Shown piece by piece: positions 46,087 through 59,219 of a stretch of DNA of 64,000 bases. The position numbers were made by a program, and so were the translations under genes. Below the pieces are notes generated by a model. It worked only from the letters and a program-made list of their open reading frames with translations, was not told where the DNA came from and searched no databases. Each line of letters begins with the position of its first letter. The stretch's first letter is position 1. Source of the stretch: Cristatella mucedo (Eukaryota; Bryozoa; Phylactolaemata; Cristatellidae); contig WPIO01000113.1 in NCBI GenBank assembly GCA_009760855.2, positions 186,001-250,000 on the forward strand, given 5' to 3'.

Positions 46087-46649
46087 AGCCAATTCCAATC
46101 GACACGTTTGTCTGCAGCTGTAGCTGTACAAAGTCTGTATTTAAAGCTGCTTGCTGCTCTGTGCATGCACCCAGCGTGTCCCAGACGACTTGCTGCTGAG
46201 GATGGCTTGCGCCCCGGCGACCTCTTCCGTAGGCATAGATTAGCCTTAACCGAGCTTATGAGCCACGAACTTTTGTTGATGTTGTCCATCGCCGACTCCT
46301 GGCCGTGTCCTGGCAACGATAATGCCGTCCAGAGCTCTGCCCAGAAGCATCAGCAGGGTGGCCCCAGCAGAATAATGCACAGTGTGCTATTGACAGGCTG
46401 GCTTTTCTGCAGTTGCAGCCGCACCTGCAAGCCTGGCTTGATGCTGCTGCAAGCTCCCACGCGGTAACCATGGCTAACGAAGTAGCTTCATTAACCTGCC
46501 ACCCCCACTCCCAACATCACCACCTTACCAGCCCCCCTGATGTAGCTGGCTGGCTAATCCTAGTGCCCACCTTTTAGCCGGCTGCCGACAAAGACTGGTG
46601 TTGGCCTAGTGGAGTACTCTGGGCACTGCTACTCTCCTATGCCAGCCAT

Positions 46650-46731
46650 TCCTCCCTCCTCCTCCTCCTCCTCCTCCTCCTCCTCCTCCTCCTCCTCCTC
46701 CTCCTCCTCCTCCTCCTCCTCCTCCTCCTCC
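46650..46731. repeat. (CTC)n microsatellite
   Basis: About 26 pure units. Confidence 0.97.
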
Positions 46732-47225
46732 CACGTGATATGCTCCTTCTCTTGGCCCTGCCTACAGCCATGTAGAGCAGCAGCTGGCGCTTGGCTCGCG
46801 TGCTCGCAGTGTGGAGAGCTCGGCGACCGAGCTAGCATTCGATGGAAGTGCTGCAGGGGGGCATGGGGAGACTGGTAGTTGGTGGTGCCTGAGGAATTAG
46901 CTGACATCGGTCCTGTCAGAGTTGATAAAGGTGCAGCCATCGTGATTCGATCGAGCAGGGTCAGCAGCAGCCGTGTCAACCGCAGCAGTTATCCGGCAGC
47001 AGCTGCTACCATAGTCATAAACTCGGCTTGCACAGACTGCCGATTGGCTGTCCCCCCACCTCCGCTGCAGCACAAGGAGTCAGCAGCCGCAGCATGCTGC
47101 TGGCTTGGTCGCCGAAGTCTCGGCTGGCTTTTTGTCTAAGGAAGCTAAATAGATGAGCAGCATGGTAGCAGGGCACACAGTGCGCCTGAGCTCGCTTTTG
47201 AGCCTGCCCTCACGAGCTGCTGCAG

Positions 47226-47326
47226 TCCACTGCCAAACAAGCCCGCTTGCTCCTCGCCGACGTGTCTGACCGGCGCTACCTTGCACCTCCTAGCCGCGAG
47301 AATTCCTCACGAATAAATCACTCCAG
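47226..47326 (+). CDS. Weak candidate exon
   Basis: An open block of 33 codons plus two bases between acceptor gagctgctgcag and a donor-like gtgctt. It reads STAKQARLLLADVSDRRYL then APPSRENSSRINHS. The left phase (0) fits the preceding exons, but the right phase (2) does not fit the next firm exon. It would therefore need another partner, or the frame continues to a stop at 47498. Reported because its composition is protein-like. It is quite possibly chance. Confidence 0.25.
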
Positions 47327-47978
47327 GTGCTTGCATGAGAGGCTGGCGGCATCCCGGTGGGGGCTGCCGCCAGTGATTCGTGCGAATGCCCGATGTGAGA
47401 GGATGAACGCTGCCCACGCTGCTCGCTGTGAGAGGACCTTCGAACTTGCAGACCTTCGGCAGCCGTTTGCCCAGCAGCTGGCCGATTTCCGGAATTAAAT
47501 TTGAGAGCTTTCGTTAGTGGTGATGCCACCTGGCTGGCTCGCTGTCGTGTAGTATTTAAGCCAGCAGCCGTGTGGGCTGACATTATAGCTTGCCGACTCT
47601 ATCAGCACGCACTCGAAACCGGAAGATGCCGGCTGCATTTGCCATTCTGGCTGGAGGCGCCGGTTCCACAGTGGTCACAGCAGTCGCAGCATATCGAAAA
47701 CATTGCCTGTAATAGTGGAACCGACGTGCTGCGCATGTACTCCGAAGCAGTTTCGGCAGTGAAACTTCCCGTGAGGCCTCTGCAGTGGTGGCTGCATGAT
47801 GCACTTGGTCGTGCGCTGCAACCTACAGATTCTGGCTGCAAGCAATATGTCCCGTGAAAGTCTGGCTGCCTGTCCTCTCCGCTTTTGGCGTCAGTGCCTG
47901 ATTTCAACAAGCCAGCTGGGTGTGGCAGCCATGTGGGTCTCACGCTATCTATCTACCTATCTATTTATCTATCTATTC

Positions 47979-48231
<253 letters not shown>

Positions 48232-48651
48232 CTTGGGGATCAGACGTGCTTCCCACTCTTGCTCAAGATTGCTATCTCTCTCGTACTGCTGACCAGGATG
48301 GTTGCTCTTGCGCTTATCAGCGCAGTCTCAATTTCCTTTTTTGCAAGCAATGAAAATTGTTTAGCAGATCTCTGAGCTGATACATATTTTAGTAGGAGTA
48401 GACCACATTCCTAGAGTTTCCCCTCGCTGGCGAGAGCCCAGCTGCCCACAAAAAAAGAATGCTGCCTGAATGGGATGGCCACGAGAGGGTGCGCCTGCTT
48501 GTTCTGAAAAAGCACCTGCCCTCTCTCGACCGACTGTTCCCTGTTGTGCTGCAGTCAGTGCTGTGGCCACGTGACCTGACCTGAACTGAACTATTTGCCG
48601 GTGTGCGCCTCCTTCCCTCCCCCATTCTCACTCTTTCTCTTCCCATGTATC

Positions 48652-48736
<85 letters not shown>
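48652..48736. repeat. (CTG)28 microsatellite
   Basis: Uninterrupted CTG on the plus strand (CAG on the minus). Confidence 0.97.
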
Positions 48737-48737
<1 letters not shown>

Positions 48738-49719
48738 AGCTCACTTGAGTGCAACCGGCTAGGGCTGCCCTGGCTGCTAATCTGCCAGTGCGGCGGCAGT
48801 GTGAGCTGCACAGGAAGCATTGACAGCGCCCTCCATCCTCACCCTCTTTATAACTGAGCAAAGGATTGTGCAGTTTCAGCTTCAGTTTTCCTTCAGCCGA
48901 GGGCGTGGTTCGTGCAACAGAAACCATCTTCTACTGATGTCGCGGACGTGCGCGCAGTGCAGCGTGCAAGCGCCTGCATGGAGCCGGCGTTGGCCGTGCC
49001 GCACGTGCAGCAGCCTCTGCTCTTGTTGCGACCGAGCCTGATTCGGATCCCTCGCCGAAGATAGATAGGTGCTGCCAGTCTCAGCCACACTCGGACAGTT
49101 GTGACACACATCCTGCTCACCACCGTGGACCTTGCTGACTGGTATCGACAGACACGTGACTATGGGCCTTCGTATAAGGCTAGAGCTACACGAGACTTAC
49201 TCGACTACTAGTGACCGTCCTGTTGCAAAGCAGGCATCCAGATCTTACTTCCGGCCCGAAACTGTCAGTTTGTATAGGCTAGTAATAGACTAGGCAGGAC
49301 CAGGCAATAAATCAGTGCTGCCACCGCCCTGGCCTCCTGCTCCTAGTAGCTGCCAACCGAGCTGCTGGTTAGTTGGCTGGTGCACTTGGGGTGACCCTGG
49401 CTTGCTTGCCTCAATCTTTTGTCCAACAATCGGGTGGTCTGCCTGCTGCAGCTGGTACGGTTTGTGCAAGTGGCCGGTGGTCCATTCCGGAAGCCGCCAC
49501 CCCCACACTTTACTTATTTATCGGCAAATCTGGAATGGCCCTCAGACTCCTTGCTAAAATGCAGTAACAGCCGTGAGAAGCATGCTGGCAAAAAATAGGT
49601 CGCAAGCTCTCCTTCTGCTGGGCTCGGTGCATGCCTCCCGGCATTCGAGGCATACCGTTGTGCGAGTAGCAGTAGCAGCAGCAGCACTGCTGTTCGAGAA
49701 TTGAGCATGGAGAGCCCAA

Positions 49720-50279
<560 letters not shown>

Positions 50280-52199
50280 GTTTCGTCTGCTGTCCTTTGT
50301 CCTGCGATGGATACTTGGGCAGATGAGCCGGGGTCTGGCCTTGATTTGGCAGCCGCCCGGGCATGACCGAGCACGCTCTAAGCTGCCTAACAAGAGCCAA
50401 CAATGGAGCAAAGCAGAGGACCACCCGTGCGACTCGCCGGCTGAAGCCGAAGAGATGCCGTGTGGCACCAGCTACCAGTCTGCAAGGTGGCCGCTGCCCT
50501 GCGTCATTCTCATCTCACGACGATTCTGCGACCACAGCTGTGCTGCGGCTGCTGCTGCTGCCACTGAGGCTGCCACAGCTGCGAACTCTGGAACCTGAAG
50601 GGGTTGGGACACCACTCCCCCTGCCCCAGGGCTTGCTGCTCGGTTCTCCCTGCTTTTCTGACTCTCCCTTCACACCTCAGGTTAGCCGGCGACAGCCTGT
50701 TGTCGCGTGGCCGACTAGCCTGAGGCAGAAGCTAGCGACCGAGTAGAGCCTGCTCCTGCCCCGCCCCTGCCCAGAGGCAGCAGGACCAGCTAGAGCCTCG
50801 GGACACGAGGACTGCTGCAGCCTCCGACTTATTCTCTCCCCCCCCCCAAGGCCTCCCAAAGGCCGAGGCTTTAATTGAAAATTGATTGGCACCGGCTGAT
50901 TTGGGCTGGCTAAGAGGTCTGCAGCGATAAGTTGCATTAGAACATGCCGACGTGGCGACGCGCTTGACTGGCCGGCCAGTTTGCACAGTTGATAATGGCC
51001 GGGCCAACCGAAGTGGGTGGGAAGAGGTGGACTGAGTGGAGAGGGAGAGAGCGCTCCGGCCTAGAGCTGGCTGCCAGCGGCAGCCCGAGGGCCGGCGGCA
51101 GATCCATTCTGGTGGGCATCCGGGGGGCCTTTTGAAGGCAAACCTGTCGGCTGCCGGTGGCTGCCACAGCTGCTGACCGGAAGCTCTCCATTGTGCCCTT
51201 CGCTTTGGCAGCACGTGGCTTTGCTGGCGCCGGCTCTGCTGCTGCTGCCTGCCGCCGTGACTGCTCCTGGTGCTGCGCTGCATGAGATTCCATGGCGATT
51301 TCAGTTGCTCGCTTTTCGCCGCCTTCTTGCAGCTTTAGAAGGAAGCGCTAAAAGCATGGCGGCTGGATACGGGCAACGCTCGAGCACTGCCGCTTGTAGC
51401 CGGTTATCATTCTTCGCGTCTCTGCTCTGGGCTCAGCTCATGCTCAGCCTGCGCAAGGCCTGAGCCGCTCTTCGTCCTTTTCTATTCGGCTCCTCGAAAT
51501 CCTATTCGTCGGGTCGTGGCAGCAACGTGTACTATGAATTTGCCTCTTGGTGTGTAATAATTGCTATTATACCCTCGTACTACTACTATTCTATTCCTCG
51601 TACTACTACTACTCTACTACTATTATACCCGTATAGAACCCTCGGAGGACTTAGTCTCTTTCAAAGCACTTTACGTATGCTGTAAAGGAAGCATGACCAA
51701 ATAGCTTAGGCTCATTCATTCATGCATTCTTTTGTTCTGCTGCTTGAAGTATGGCAAGTAATTACTTAGATAAGAGCCCACAGAGAAGTCCAGATGACCG
51801 TTCACAACTTATGATGCCGACAACAAAAGTGTTGCAAGGTGTGGTGCAAGGTTGCGTTGTAAAGAAAAGGGTAGTTGGAAACTTCGGGGGGGGGGCCTTC
51901 CGGCATGACGAAATCCTCACGACCAGGCTGCAGCACGACTATCTCCGACTGCCTTTGTACAGGTCCCAGCTGTGCGGCCTTCTTAGACATGCTCTCGTGA
52001 AGCTTAAATGGAATTCGCCCACAGCTTATTGCTTGTCCGACACCGGGTTTCTCTAATCGGCTGCAGGTGTGATTGACTGGCAGTGGCTGACTCAGCATAC
52101 ATGTAGCATGCACGACATCCCCTGACTCCTTGATGACATTTAAAAGCAGCTAACAATGCATCTATATACCACAGTATTCAGTGGGTCCATACGATTCGT

Positions 52200-52435
52200 T
52201 CTTTGCATGCTTATGCGTGCTGACACTGTGCATCCTGCCACTAACCATATCTGCATACCATGACCGTGTGCATGTCACTTATAAAGATGATATGCTTGTT
52301 GTTATTGAGTGTGCTACCACTAACAATTCGACCATACCTTATTTACACTATATGTAAAGTGTCTAGAAAGAGATTAAGTTTTCTGAAGGCACCATATAAA
52401 TTATATAAATATATTGTTATTAATATTATTATTAC
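52200..52435 (+). mobile_element. LINE 3' UTR and tail
   Basis: tgcgtgctgacactgtgcat, gccactaaccatatctgcat, then atgtaaagtgtctagaaaga, gattaagttttctgaaggca and an (ATT)n end. Confidence 0.7.
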
Positions 52436-52586
52436 AGCTCCCAGCGTACTTACAGCAGGTACGGCTGACATAGCATAATCACGTACCCTGACGTGGCCCA
52501 GTATGACCCAGCGGGTGGCTGGGGGCGTGGCAGCAAAGATGGAATACTCAGGAGCGAGCCCGATCGCAGGCCGCCAGCAAAGGAGC

Positions 52587-52640
52587 TGCTGCTGCTGCTG
52601 CTGCCGCCGCTGCTGCTGCTGCTGCTGCTGCTGCTGCCGC

Positions 52641-52674
<34 letters not shown>

Positions 52675-52730
52675 GCTGCTGCTGCTGCTGCTGCCGCCGC
52701 TGCTGCTGCCGCCGCGCTGCTGCTGCTGCC
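52587..52730. repeat. (CTG)n/(CCG)n array
   Basis: CTG runs regularly interrupted by ctgccgccg. Confidence 0.95.
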
Positions 52731-54195
52731 CCATGTACCCTGCCTTATCGACCTCCGCTGCTTCATTTGCTCGCTGTTAGCCAACTCGGCCTCGATCTGA
52801 TGCATCGTCTCCACCGTCGTCGAAGCCGGTGCGCCTGGGCTCACGGCTTGGAGCAGCAGCTTTGGCTGAGCGTTGCAATTGCACAGATGAATGCAACAAA
52901 GCCAGATGCAGCTGCCACCGCATAGCGTACCCCTGCAGGCCGCCACTGCCTCGAGCATGCCGCTGCAGTTACAGCTGCTGCTCTAACCTAAACAGGGCCG
53001 GCCGCAGCAAACACACAGCGGGCACAAAGGGATGCCCCCAGCGCGGCTCGTGCACCATTCAGCCGAGCCTTGAAAAGAAAGCACACAGCAACAGTGGCAG
53101 TGGCTCGTTAGGGACCGTGCAGCCAGCCAGCGGGTTAGAGCCGCCGCCGCACGCACCAGCGCTGCACCAGCAGCGCCGAAGCGAGCTGTCAACAAAAACA
53201 TCCAATGCCGCGAGGCAGCAGCTGCCGGCAGCAGCCCAGATTGAATGGAAAAGTCGTCGTCGGCGTTCGCTGGAGGGAGTTTGCTGGCTGCCTTTGCTAG
53301 CTTGCCTCCTTTGATGGCATTTGCTAAGTAGTCACTCTGCCATCACCTGCCCCACCCGCCCGGTGTGTCACGAACCGATTCGCCTGCCGTCGGCAGAAGG
53401 TGGCACTTCGGCATTGTCTCGCCTGCCCCTGGCTCAGCTGAACCGGCTGTCTGCACGCACGCACGTGCGCTCGTAGGCTCGGCTCAGATTACGGTGCTTT
53501 CTTAAGCCGATGCCGTTGTCATCCGAGGCCCCGGGCTACCAGAATGCACGCATTTCACGCTGCTTTCCTTCGGCTTTGCCGCCACCGCTGCCTCCACCGG
53601 CCTGCCTCGGCAGCAGGTGGGCTGGCCTTCGGCAGGTGGGCTGACGGCAGCGGCCTCCAGCTGTCGGCAGTTCACCAGCTGCTGCCGCCCTATACGCTTC
53701 GGTCACCTGCCACGAGGTCACCGTCCTTGGTTTTTGCCGCAGCTGCTGCTGCTATTGCCACCGCTGACCGGAGAGCTGGCAAGACCGAGCTCGGGGCAGA
53801 GAGGTCGCTACACACTCCCTAATGTGGCCGCCGCCTTCGTTGCTTCCGACCGCCACCCACTAAGGCCGTATCTTGTGAGTGGTCGAGTTAAGTCGAATTG
53901 AGTGGACTCGACACCGTGTCGTGCAGAGCACAGAATCCCTGATAGGGTTATATAATATTTATAATAATAATACATTTGATATAGGGCCCTCAGATAACTC
54001 GATCTCTTTCTAGGCACTTGAATCGCCTTCGGCCGATGCCTTCATCAGTAACTCCGTTTTTAAAAGCAGCCAATTTTTGTACTGCTGAGGTGTGCCTTTG
54101 CATGCATGCGGTTGTGCGGGTTTGGAACTGCTCCTTCGTGAGGTATGTCGTTCCAGTGTTTTCGCTCAGCTAATAAAAAAGAAATGCTTTCCTGA

Positions 54196-54350
54196 TTTAA
54201 CAGCCTCACTTATATACCGGCAGAATAGCCTTTACGGCTATCGCCACTGCTTGCAGTAGGCGATCAAGAATCGCCCGCTGCTGCAGGACTGGAACCCACG
54301 ACCTGGGTCGTGAACTGCGAGCACCTTACCTCGTGGACCAGGGGCCCCAT
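54196..54350 (-). mobile_element. SINE-A copy
   Basis: Reversed: gatttaacagcctcactta, agcctttacggctatcgcca, actggaacccacgacctggg. It directly precedes a LINE fragment. Confidence 0.78.
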
Positions 54351-54379
54351 AGGCGACCCAGGGGCGATAGCAGATCTGT

Positions 54380-54730
54380 GTTGACCAGCAAGGTGGTGAC
54401 CACAGGAAGCGAGCTCCAGACTTTCGGTGCATATGAGCTGTAGTAGGCTCGACCGTCAGAATATTTCAGTTTAGTGCGATGGAAGGCAAGCTAGCCAGAT
54501 GTTGAGGAGCGTGTGGTGCAAGAGCGTGTGACTTGGATGAGCAAAGAGGTCATCAAGGCTGGTGCAAACGAGTGAAGCGCAGTGTAAGCCAGACTGAATG
54601 CTGATCTTGAAATCGACTTCATTCTTGGCAGAGAGCCAAGACAAGGCATACTAGGATGTGGCAGCAATCGGGGTCGACGACAGACCAGATGAGCCACCGA
54701 GTTTTGCACCGGTAGCAGACGTCCCGAAGT
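54380..54730 (-). mobile_element. LINE fragment, second subfamily
   Basis: The minus strand reads MQNSVAHLVCRRPRLLPH, a VQNSAARLV-like motif, followed by SLPRMKSISRSAFSLAYTA. The second part differs from the usual HWLPVxxRIxFKxL wording, so this may be a distinct LINE lineage. It is flanked on the left by a SINE-A. Confidence 0.6.
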
Positions 54731-55160
54731 GTGACTAACAATTCGGCAGTGGGCAGTTTATTTGCTCCCAGAGCTTCCGGCCAGACGGCCGACCTACCGA
54801 CCGACAGCCGGCCAAAAATGATAAGTCACGATTGCCGACCTTCGGCTCTCCCTTCTCGGTACCGGCCTGCCGCAGGACGGAAGAGCCTCCGGAAAAAGAG
54901 TGGGAGGAGCCGTGAGCTATGCCGCTGCCTGCCGGAACTCTGCTCGGGCAGCCAGCGGCTGTCAGCTCTGCCACGCCCACACCTGTGACTGCCTAACAAA
55001 TTGTGTTGGCTATGGAGGAGGCTGTTTTCTTCGAAACCGGCAGATACGTTCCAGGCAGTATGATGACATAAATTGGACGTGATGGATTCCTTACTGATGC
55101 AGACTAGCAGACAAAGCTGCATTGCAGACGACCTTTGTATTCACGGGCTCACGGCAAGCT

Positions 55161-55311
55161 GCAGTAGTTGTATGTGTGTGCATATGTGCGTGCGCTCGAG
55201 GTCGTGTGTTCCTCTGTGTGTGTATGTGTGTGTGTCTGTGTGTCTGTGTGTGTCTGTGTGTCTGTGTGTGTCTGTGCATGTGTGTGCGCGTGTGTGTGTG
55301 TGTGTGTGTGA
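55161..55311. repeat. (TG)n compound microsatellite
   Basis: TG runs with regular TGTC interruptions (tgtgtctg words). Confidence 0.94.
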
Positions 55312-55659
55312 CAGCAAATGTGTGTGTGCACGTGCATTCGTGGGAGTGAGTCTGTTTGTGTGGGTGTTGTTGTGACTCTGACCAGCCACTAAATGTCTTC
55401 ATCAAGTGGGGCAATCGTGGGTGTGGACAGCAGCTCGCACTACCTTCGAACCATTTGCCTTCTCGGCGCTCTCATATGACTATCTGCTTTATCGGCTGAA
55501 GCAGTAAGGGATTGTGTGCTGCTCGGACCACAGTCTTGTCACAGCATAGTCTACCGTTCATCGCGAAACAGCGAGCCAACTGTCTGCTCGTCATTCGCTC
55601 CCTTCTGCCTAGTCTTAAGATCATGAGGAAAGGATGTAAACTGGACTAATAATAATAAT

Positions 55660-55855
55660 GATGCTGCCACTAACCAAACTTGCATGCTGACCCTGAGCGT
55701 GTCACCCTTAACTATATTATTCTTGTTGCTTATTGAGCATGCTACCACTAACCACTCGATCGTGTTTACTTTGGAGCAAATGTAAAGCACCTAGAATGAG
55801 ATTGAGTTCTCTGAGGGGCCTATATCAAATGTATTATTATAATTATTGTGCTTTT
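55660..55855 (+). mobile_element. LINE 3' UTR and tail
   Basis: Subrepeats (gctgccactaaccaaacttg, catgctaccactaaccactc), then aatgtaaagcacctagaatg, agattgagttctctgagggg and an ATT-rich end. It meets the oppositely oriented LINE at 55860, so two tails are joined end to end. Confidence 0.7.
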
Positions 55856-55859
55856 TCAA

Positions 55860-57085
55860 GTGTTATTATCATTATTATTATTAAATTTGTATAACGCCAT
55901 CTGAGAAGCAGGTACAAGCACACGAAGAACAAATCACAAAGACCCACTAAATGTTGTAATAAAACAGTGCATTTTAAGCTTATTTTTAAATGTCATGTCA
56001 GAGAGGACACTGACATCATACATTGGTTGTGTGTTCCAGGCTTTAGAAGCTAGCAAACTAAAGGCAGGGTCTCCAATGGTTTTGAGGTTCGTACGAGGTA
56101 TGGCTAAATGATTGAGTCAGAATAGCAGGTTATATGATTCTTTACCTACTGGGCGAGTAGTTCTGATAGGTAGGCTGGAGCCAGAGAATGAAGGCACCTC
56201 AAAGTTAGTGACAGAATCTTGAATTCGATGCGCTGCTTAACTGGGAGTCAGTGCAGCTCGGCAAGAAGTGATGCGATGTGGCAACTTAGATGCTTAAGGC
56301 AAACAAGCCTTGATTGCACAGGCCGGTAGACCAGCAAGCAGTGAGTAACAGAAATCAAGACGGGGTGTAACAAATGCATGGACCAGTTTCGATGTAGTGT
56401 CCGTGTCCAAGCGAGCCCGAACTTTAGCAATGTTATGTGGCTGAAAAAAGGCAGACTTGATTGTGGATCTGATGTGGTCGTCTCATGAAAGGTCACTTTG
56501 GAGCAGGACACCTAGATTATGTACCGATTCAACAGGAGATGCGGTGGTAGAGCCGATTTTGAGCGTTAGGTTTTCCAAATTCTGAATCCCGCTTGGTTTG
56601 CCCCTAACAAGTAGGTTGGTTTCATCGTCATTCAATTTAAGAAAGTTTGCTGACATCCATATGGGATGTCATTAGTAAATGCAGCAAGCGTGTGTAGAGC
56701 GGTTGACGTGTTCGGATGCTGGGGTAGATCAAAGCAAAGGTACAACTGAGTGTCACCTGCATATATTTGTGAAAGCCTAGATTGTGCTTGGTGATCACTG
56801 CGGCAAGAGGAAGAGTATAAACTTTTAAATAAAGCTGACCGAGCACTGAACCCGAGATAGCCGATACTTGAGAGGTTCCTTGATGATCTTTGTCCGCTCA
56901 AGTCAATACTTTGGAGTCTCACCTGAGATAGGACTTGAACCATTGCACTGCTGTGCCAGTGATGCCAATGCGAGATGCGAGACGCTCGAGAAGGACTTTG
57001 TGATCGACACCATCAAATGCTGCCGAAAGATCAAGCAGAACAAATCAGAGAGACTTCATCCAAGTCGGCATTTCTAAGAAAGTCG
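55860..57085 (-). mobile_element. CR1/L2-type LINE, longest copy in the window
   Basis: Minus-strand copy of about 1.2 kb. From its 5' side (plus coordinate about 57080) it shows the [14 protein letters not shown] motif, WFKSYLR, a degenerate GSVLG block, a decayed YADD/TLSCTF box near 56740, then the tail near 56300-56100 and the terminal module at 55860-55900. Several stops and frameshifts, so it is inactive. It ends about 320 bases before exon L. Confidence 0.78.
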
Positions 57086-57407
57086 TTCGTTATACACCTT
57101 AAGCAATCATCTCTCCTTCTCCATGGGGCATGTGTAAATTGCACTTGCCATCTCATTGTTGTTCTCACTGTTGCATTCACTTGGCTCGTGTGTGAGCTTC
57201 ATAACCCTGCCCACGTGACTGTGACCTAAGTTTTTCCTACTCTGCACGTTGTTGGGAAGTCCGTGTGCCACGTCCATCTCGTAATGGTGACCTCAACGCT
57301 GGCCTTCGTTGGGTTGTATCCGCCGGATTATACCACGTGCCCCCCATTGGCAACTGGCATCTATCTGTCATTTGATTGACTGAACGTCCCGATCTGTTTA
57401 CTGGTAG

Positions 57408-57578
57408 GACACGGCCACGAAGAAAAGACAGGTGGAGAAGCTGAAAAAGAAGAACTACGAGATTCGGATGCTGAAGGACGAGGTGGCCCGGCAGGATCTC
57501 GAGCTGTACCACGTGACCACGAGGCTCACCAACGTCGCTCAGCGAAGCAGCGGCAGCAGCAGAAGTGACGGTGAGCAG
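57408..57578 (+). CDS. FHAD1: FHAD1-like gene, exon L
   Basis: Opens in phase 0 after gatctgtttactggtag, in register with exon K and with candidate exon 40152-40274. It encodes a short basic-acidic coiled coil: DTATKKRQVEKLKKKNYEI, then RMLKDEVARQDLELYHVTT and RLTNVAQRSSGSSRSDG. Two donors follow within 8 bases: gtgagc at 57571 (leaves phase 1) and gtaacc at 57579 (leaves phase 0). The coordinates given use the second, which joins in frame to the last exon at 60338. Strong coding character; membership in this gene is inferred from strand, phase and coiled-coil nature. Confidence 0.72.
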
Positions 57579-58183
57579 GTAACCCTGAAGCACCAGCACC
57601 CTGCAGCACCGATCTGTCGATCTGCGCGGCCCGACCGCCATACCCGCAGTCGAACTGTAGGCCTGCCTGCTGCTCCTTTCGAGGTGGCAGTTTCTTTGCA
57701 TCCATCTTTGCGTTTGGCTCGCACAGCGGCTTGCCTTCGGGAGTGAGTCGCTTCACTGCAGTTCTACGGCAGAACTACTGCGCTGCCAGGGCAGCAGCAC
57801 CTTCCGCCAGTCGGTGTGTCCCATGGTGTCGGCACTTATGTGGCTGCCTGAGCTGAAGTGCTGAGCCGTGAGAGAAAAAGACTGATCGTTTTGCTGAGCC
57901 TGAATTGTAGTGTAAACAGCGCTTCACAAGCCCTGCCTGGTAGCTACTTAGTTCCACGCGAGAAAGGTAGCCACTTAGTTCCGTGGGAGAAAGTGATGCA
58001 CTGCGAATTAGTAGTCATTTAATTTACCTGGGCCTGCAGCAACCGCAGAGCCAAGATCTAATTCCATCTAATTCAGCATAACTGATGCTCAGCTCTGCGT
58101 GAACTCGATTTTTCTCTGCTGGCCTTCCTCTTGAGCTCAGGTTGTCCTATTCATACCAAACGAATATGTGCTCCTCAGTTCTC

Positions 58184-58187
<4 letters not shown>

Positions 58188-58230
<43 letters not shown>
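58188..58230. repeat. (AT)n microsatellite
   Basis: About 21 pure units in the last intron. Confidence 0.96.
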
Positions 58231-58234
<4 letters not shown>

Positions 58235-59065
58235 ATTATCGAGAAATTTTTTAACTAGTATATATACATTAGCCGGTGGTGCTCTGTCTTGCCGGGGTCG
58301 AGCGTGCTACCCGGGCCTCCAGGTTCAGGAACTTCACGAACAGGGACCACACGGCTCCCGAGCCGGTAATGGCAAGGAGACACGGTGCTGCCTCAAAGCC
58401 TCCTCCGAGCGTGGGATGCTGAGTTTGGCCAGGCAAGCTTCATTTTCTGGCCACCAGCTGCCGAGAGCCCCGACCACAAAGGGCCTCACCACTGCGACCG
58501 CTAGCCAGTGGCCAGAAAAGACCAGGCAATGGCTGCATATGTGTGTGTGTGTGTGTATTTATGTATGTATGCATCTTATTGTCTCACGGTTTCTCATACT
58601 CGGTTACACATCGAGCCAGGCTGGGCAGCATGACTGTGTAGGTAGCTAAGGCTGGCAATCCAACGTTCTTCGGTATTTGTTTGGCCCACACCATTGGCTG
58701 GTTGGCTGGAAAAGCTCCCCCCCCCCCGTGTTATTTTTGGTCAGCTTCTTTCCTCTTCCTGCCTTCTATTTTTGTATTTGCTAATACTGGCTCTTTTTTC
58801 ATTGTTTAATTGCCCCATTGCCCTCCTCTGGCCCTGGTTGCTATCATGCTGTCGGCTGCACGCCCCTCCCCCTGCTGCTGCTGCTTCTTGCCGGCCTCAA
58901 CCAGCACCGTTGCTGCAGCTTCCTGTACATGTGTGTGCCAAACCGAGGCTGTCATCAAAGCCTCATGCCAGCCCCATTTTGCCAGTCGCGCACTCGCTTA
59001 CGGGCGTACGCACGGCACAGCCAGTCCACGGCTGCTGCTGATGCTGCTGCTGCTGCAGTAGCCAG

Positions 59066-59219
59066 GCGTCTGTTGCATCTAGTGCTGATGCGACAGAGTC
59101 CACTGTCCCGCTCCATGCCGTCGACTACATCTCCCGAAGCCGCCCACCCTCGGTCCTCCTGCAGATAGCCCTCGCCCCCTCCCCTGCTCCGCGTGCCGAT
59201 TGTCTGCCACCACCGCACA
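59066..59219 (+). CDS. Candidate alternative exon in the 3' region
   Basis: Open for 51 codons after a CTG-rich acceptor region (gcagtagccag) and closed by a strong donor, gtgagt at 59220, in phase 1. It reads ASVASSADATESTVPLHAV, then DYISRSRPPSVLLQIALAP and SPAPRADCLPPPH. Phase 0 at the start fits the second donor of exon L. The end fits both 59309-59598 and 63533-63732. The sequence is Ser/Pro/Ala-rich and not recognised. The acceptor is weak because the tract before it is a CTG repeat. Confidence 0.3.

Noticed and set aside
45389-46467. Poly-Leu, poly-Ala and poly-Cys open frames
   Set aside because: Trinucleotide array open in three frames; no splice sites or start context.
46629-46979. 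Minus-strand frame with a long poly-Glu run
   Set aside because: Product of the (CTC)n tract; flanks show no coding composition.
48389-48820. Minus-strand poly-Gln frame
   Set aside because: Product of (CTG)28; flanking residues resemble nothing I recognise and no splice signals frame it.
50732-51283. Minus-strand open frame of 183 codons
   Set aside because: GC-rich DNA, no recognisable motif, no consistent splice partner; composition is not heptad- or domain-like.
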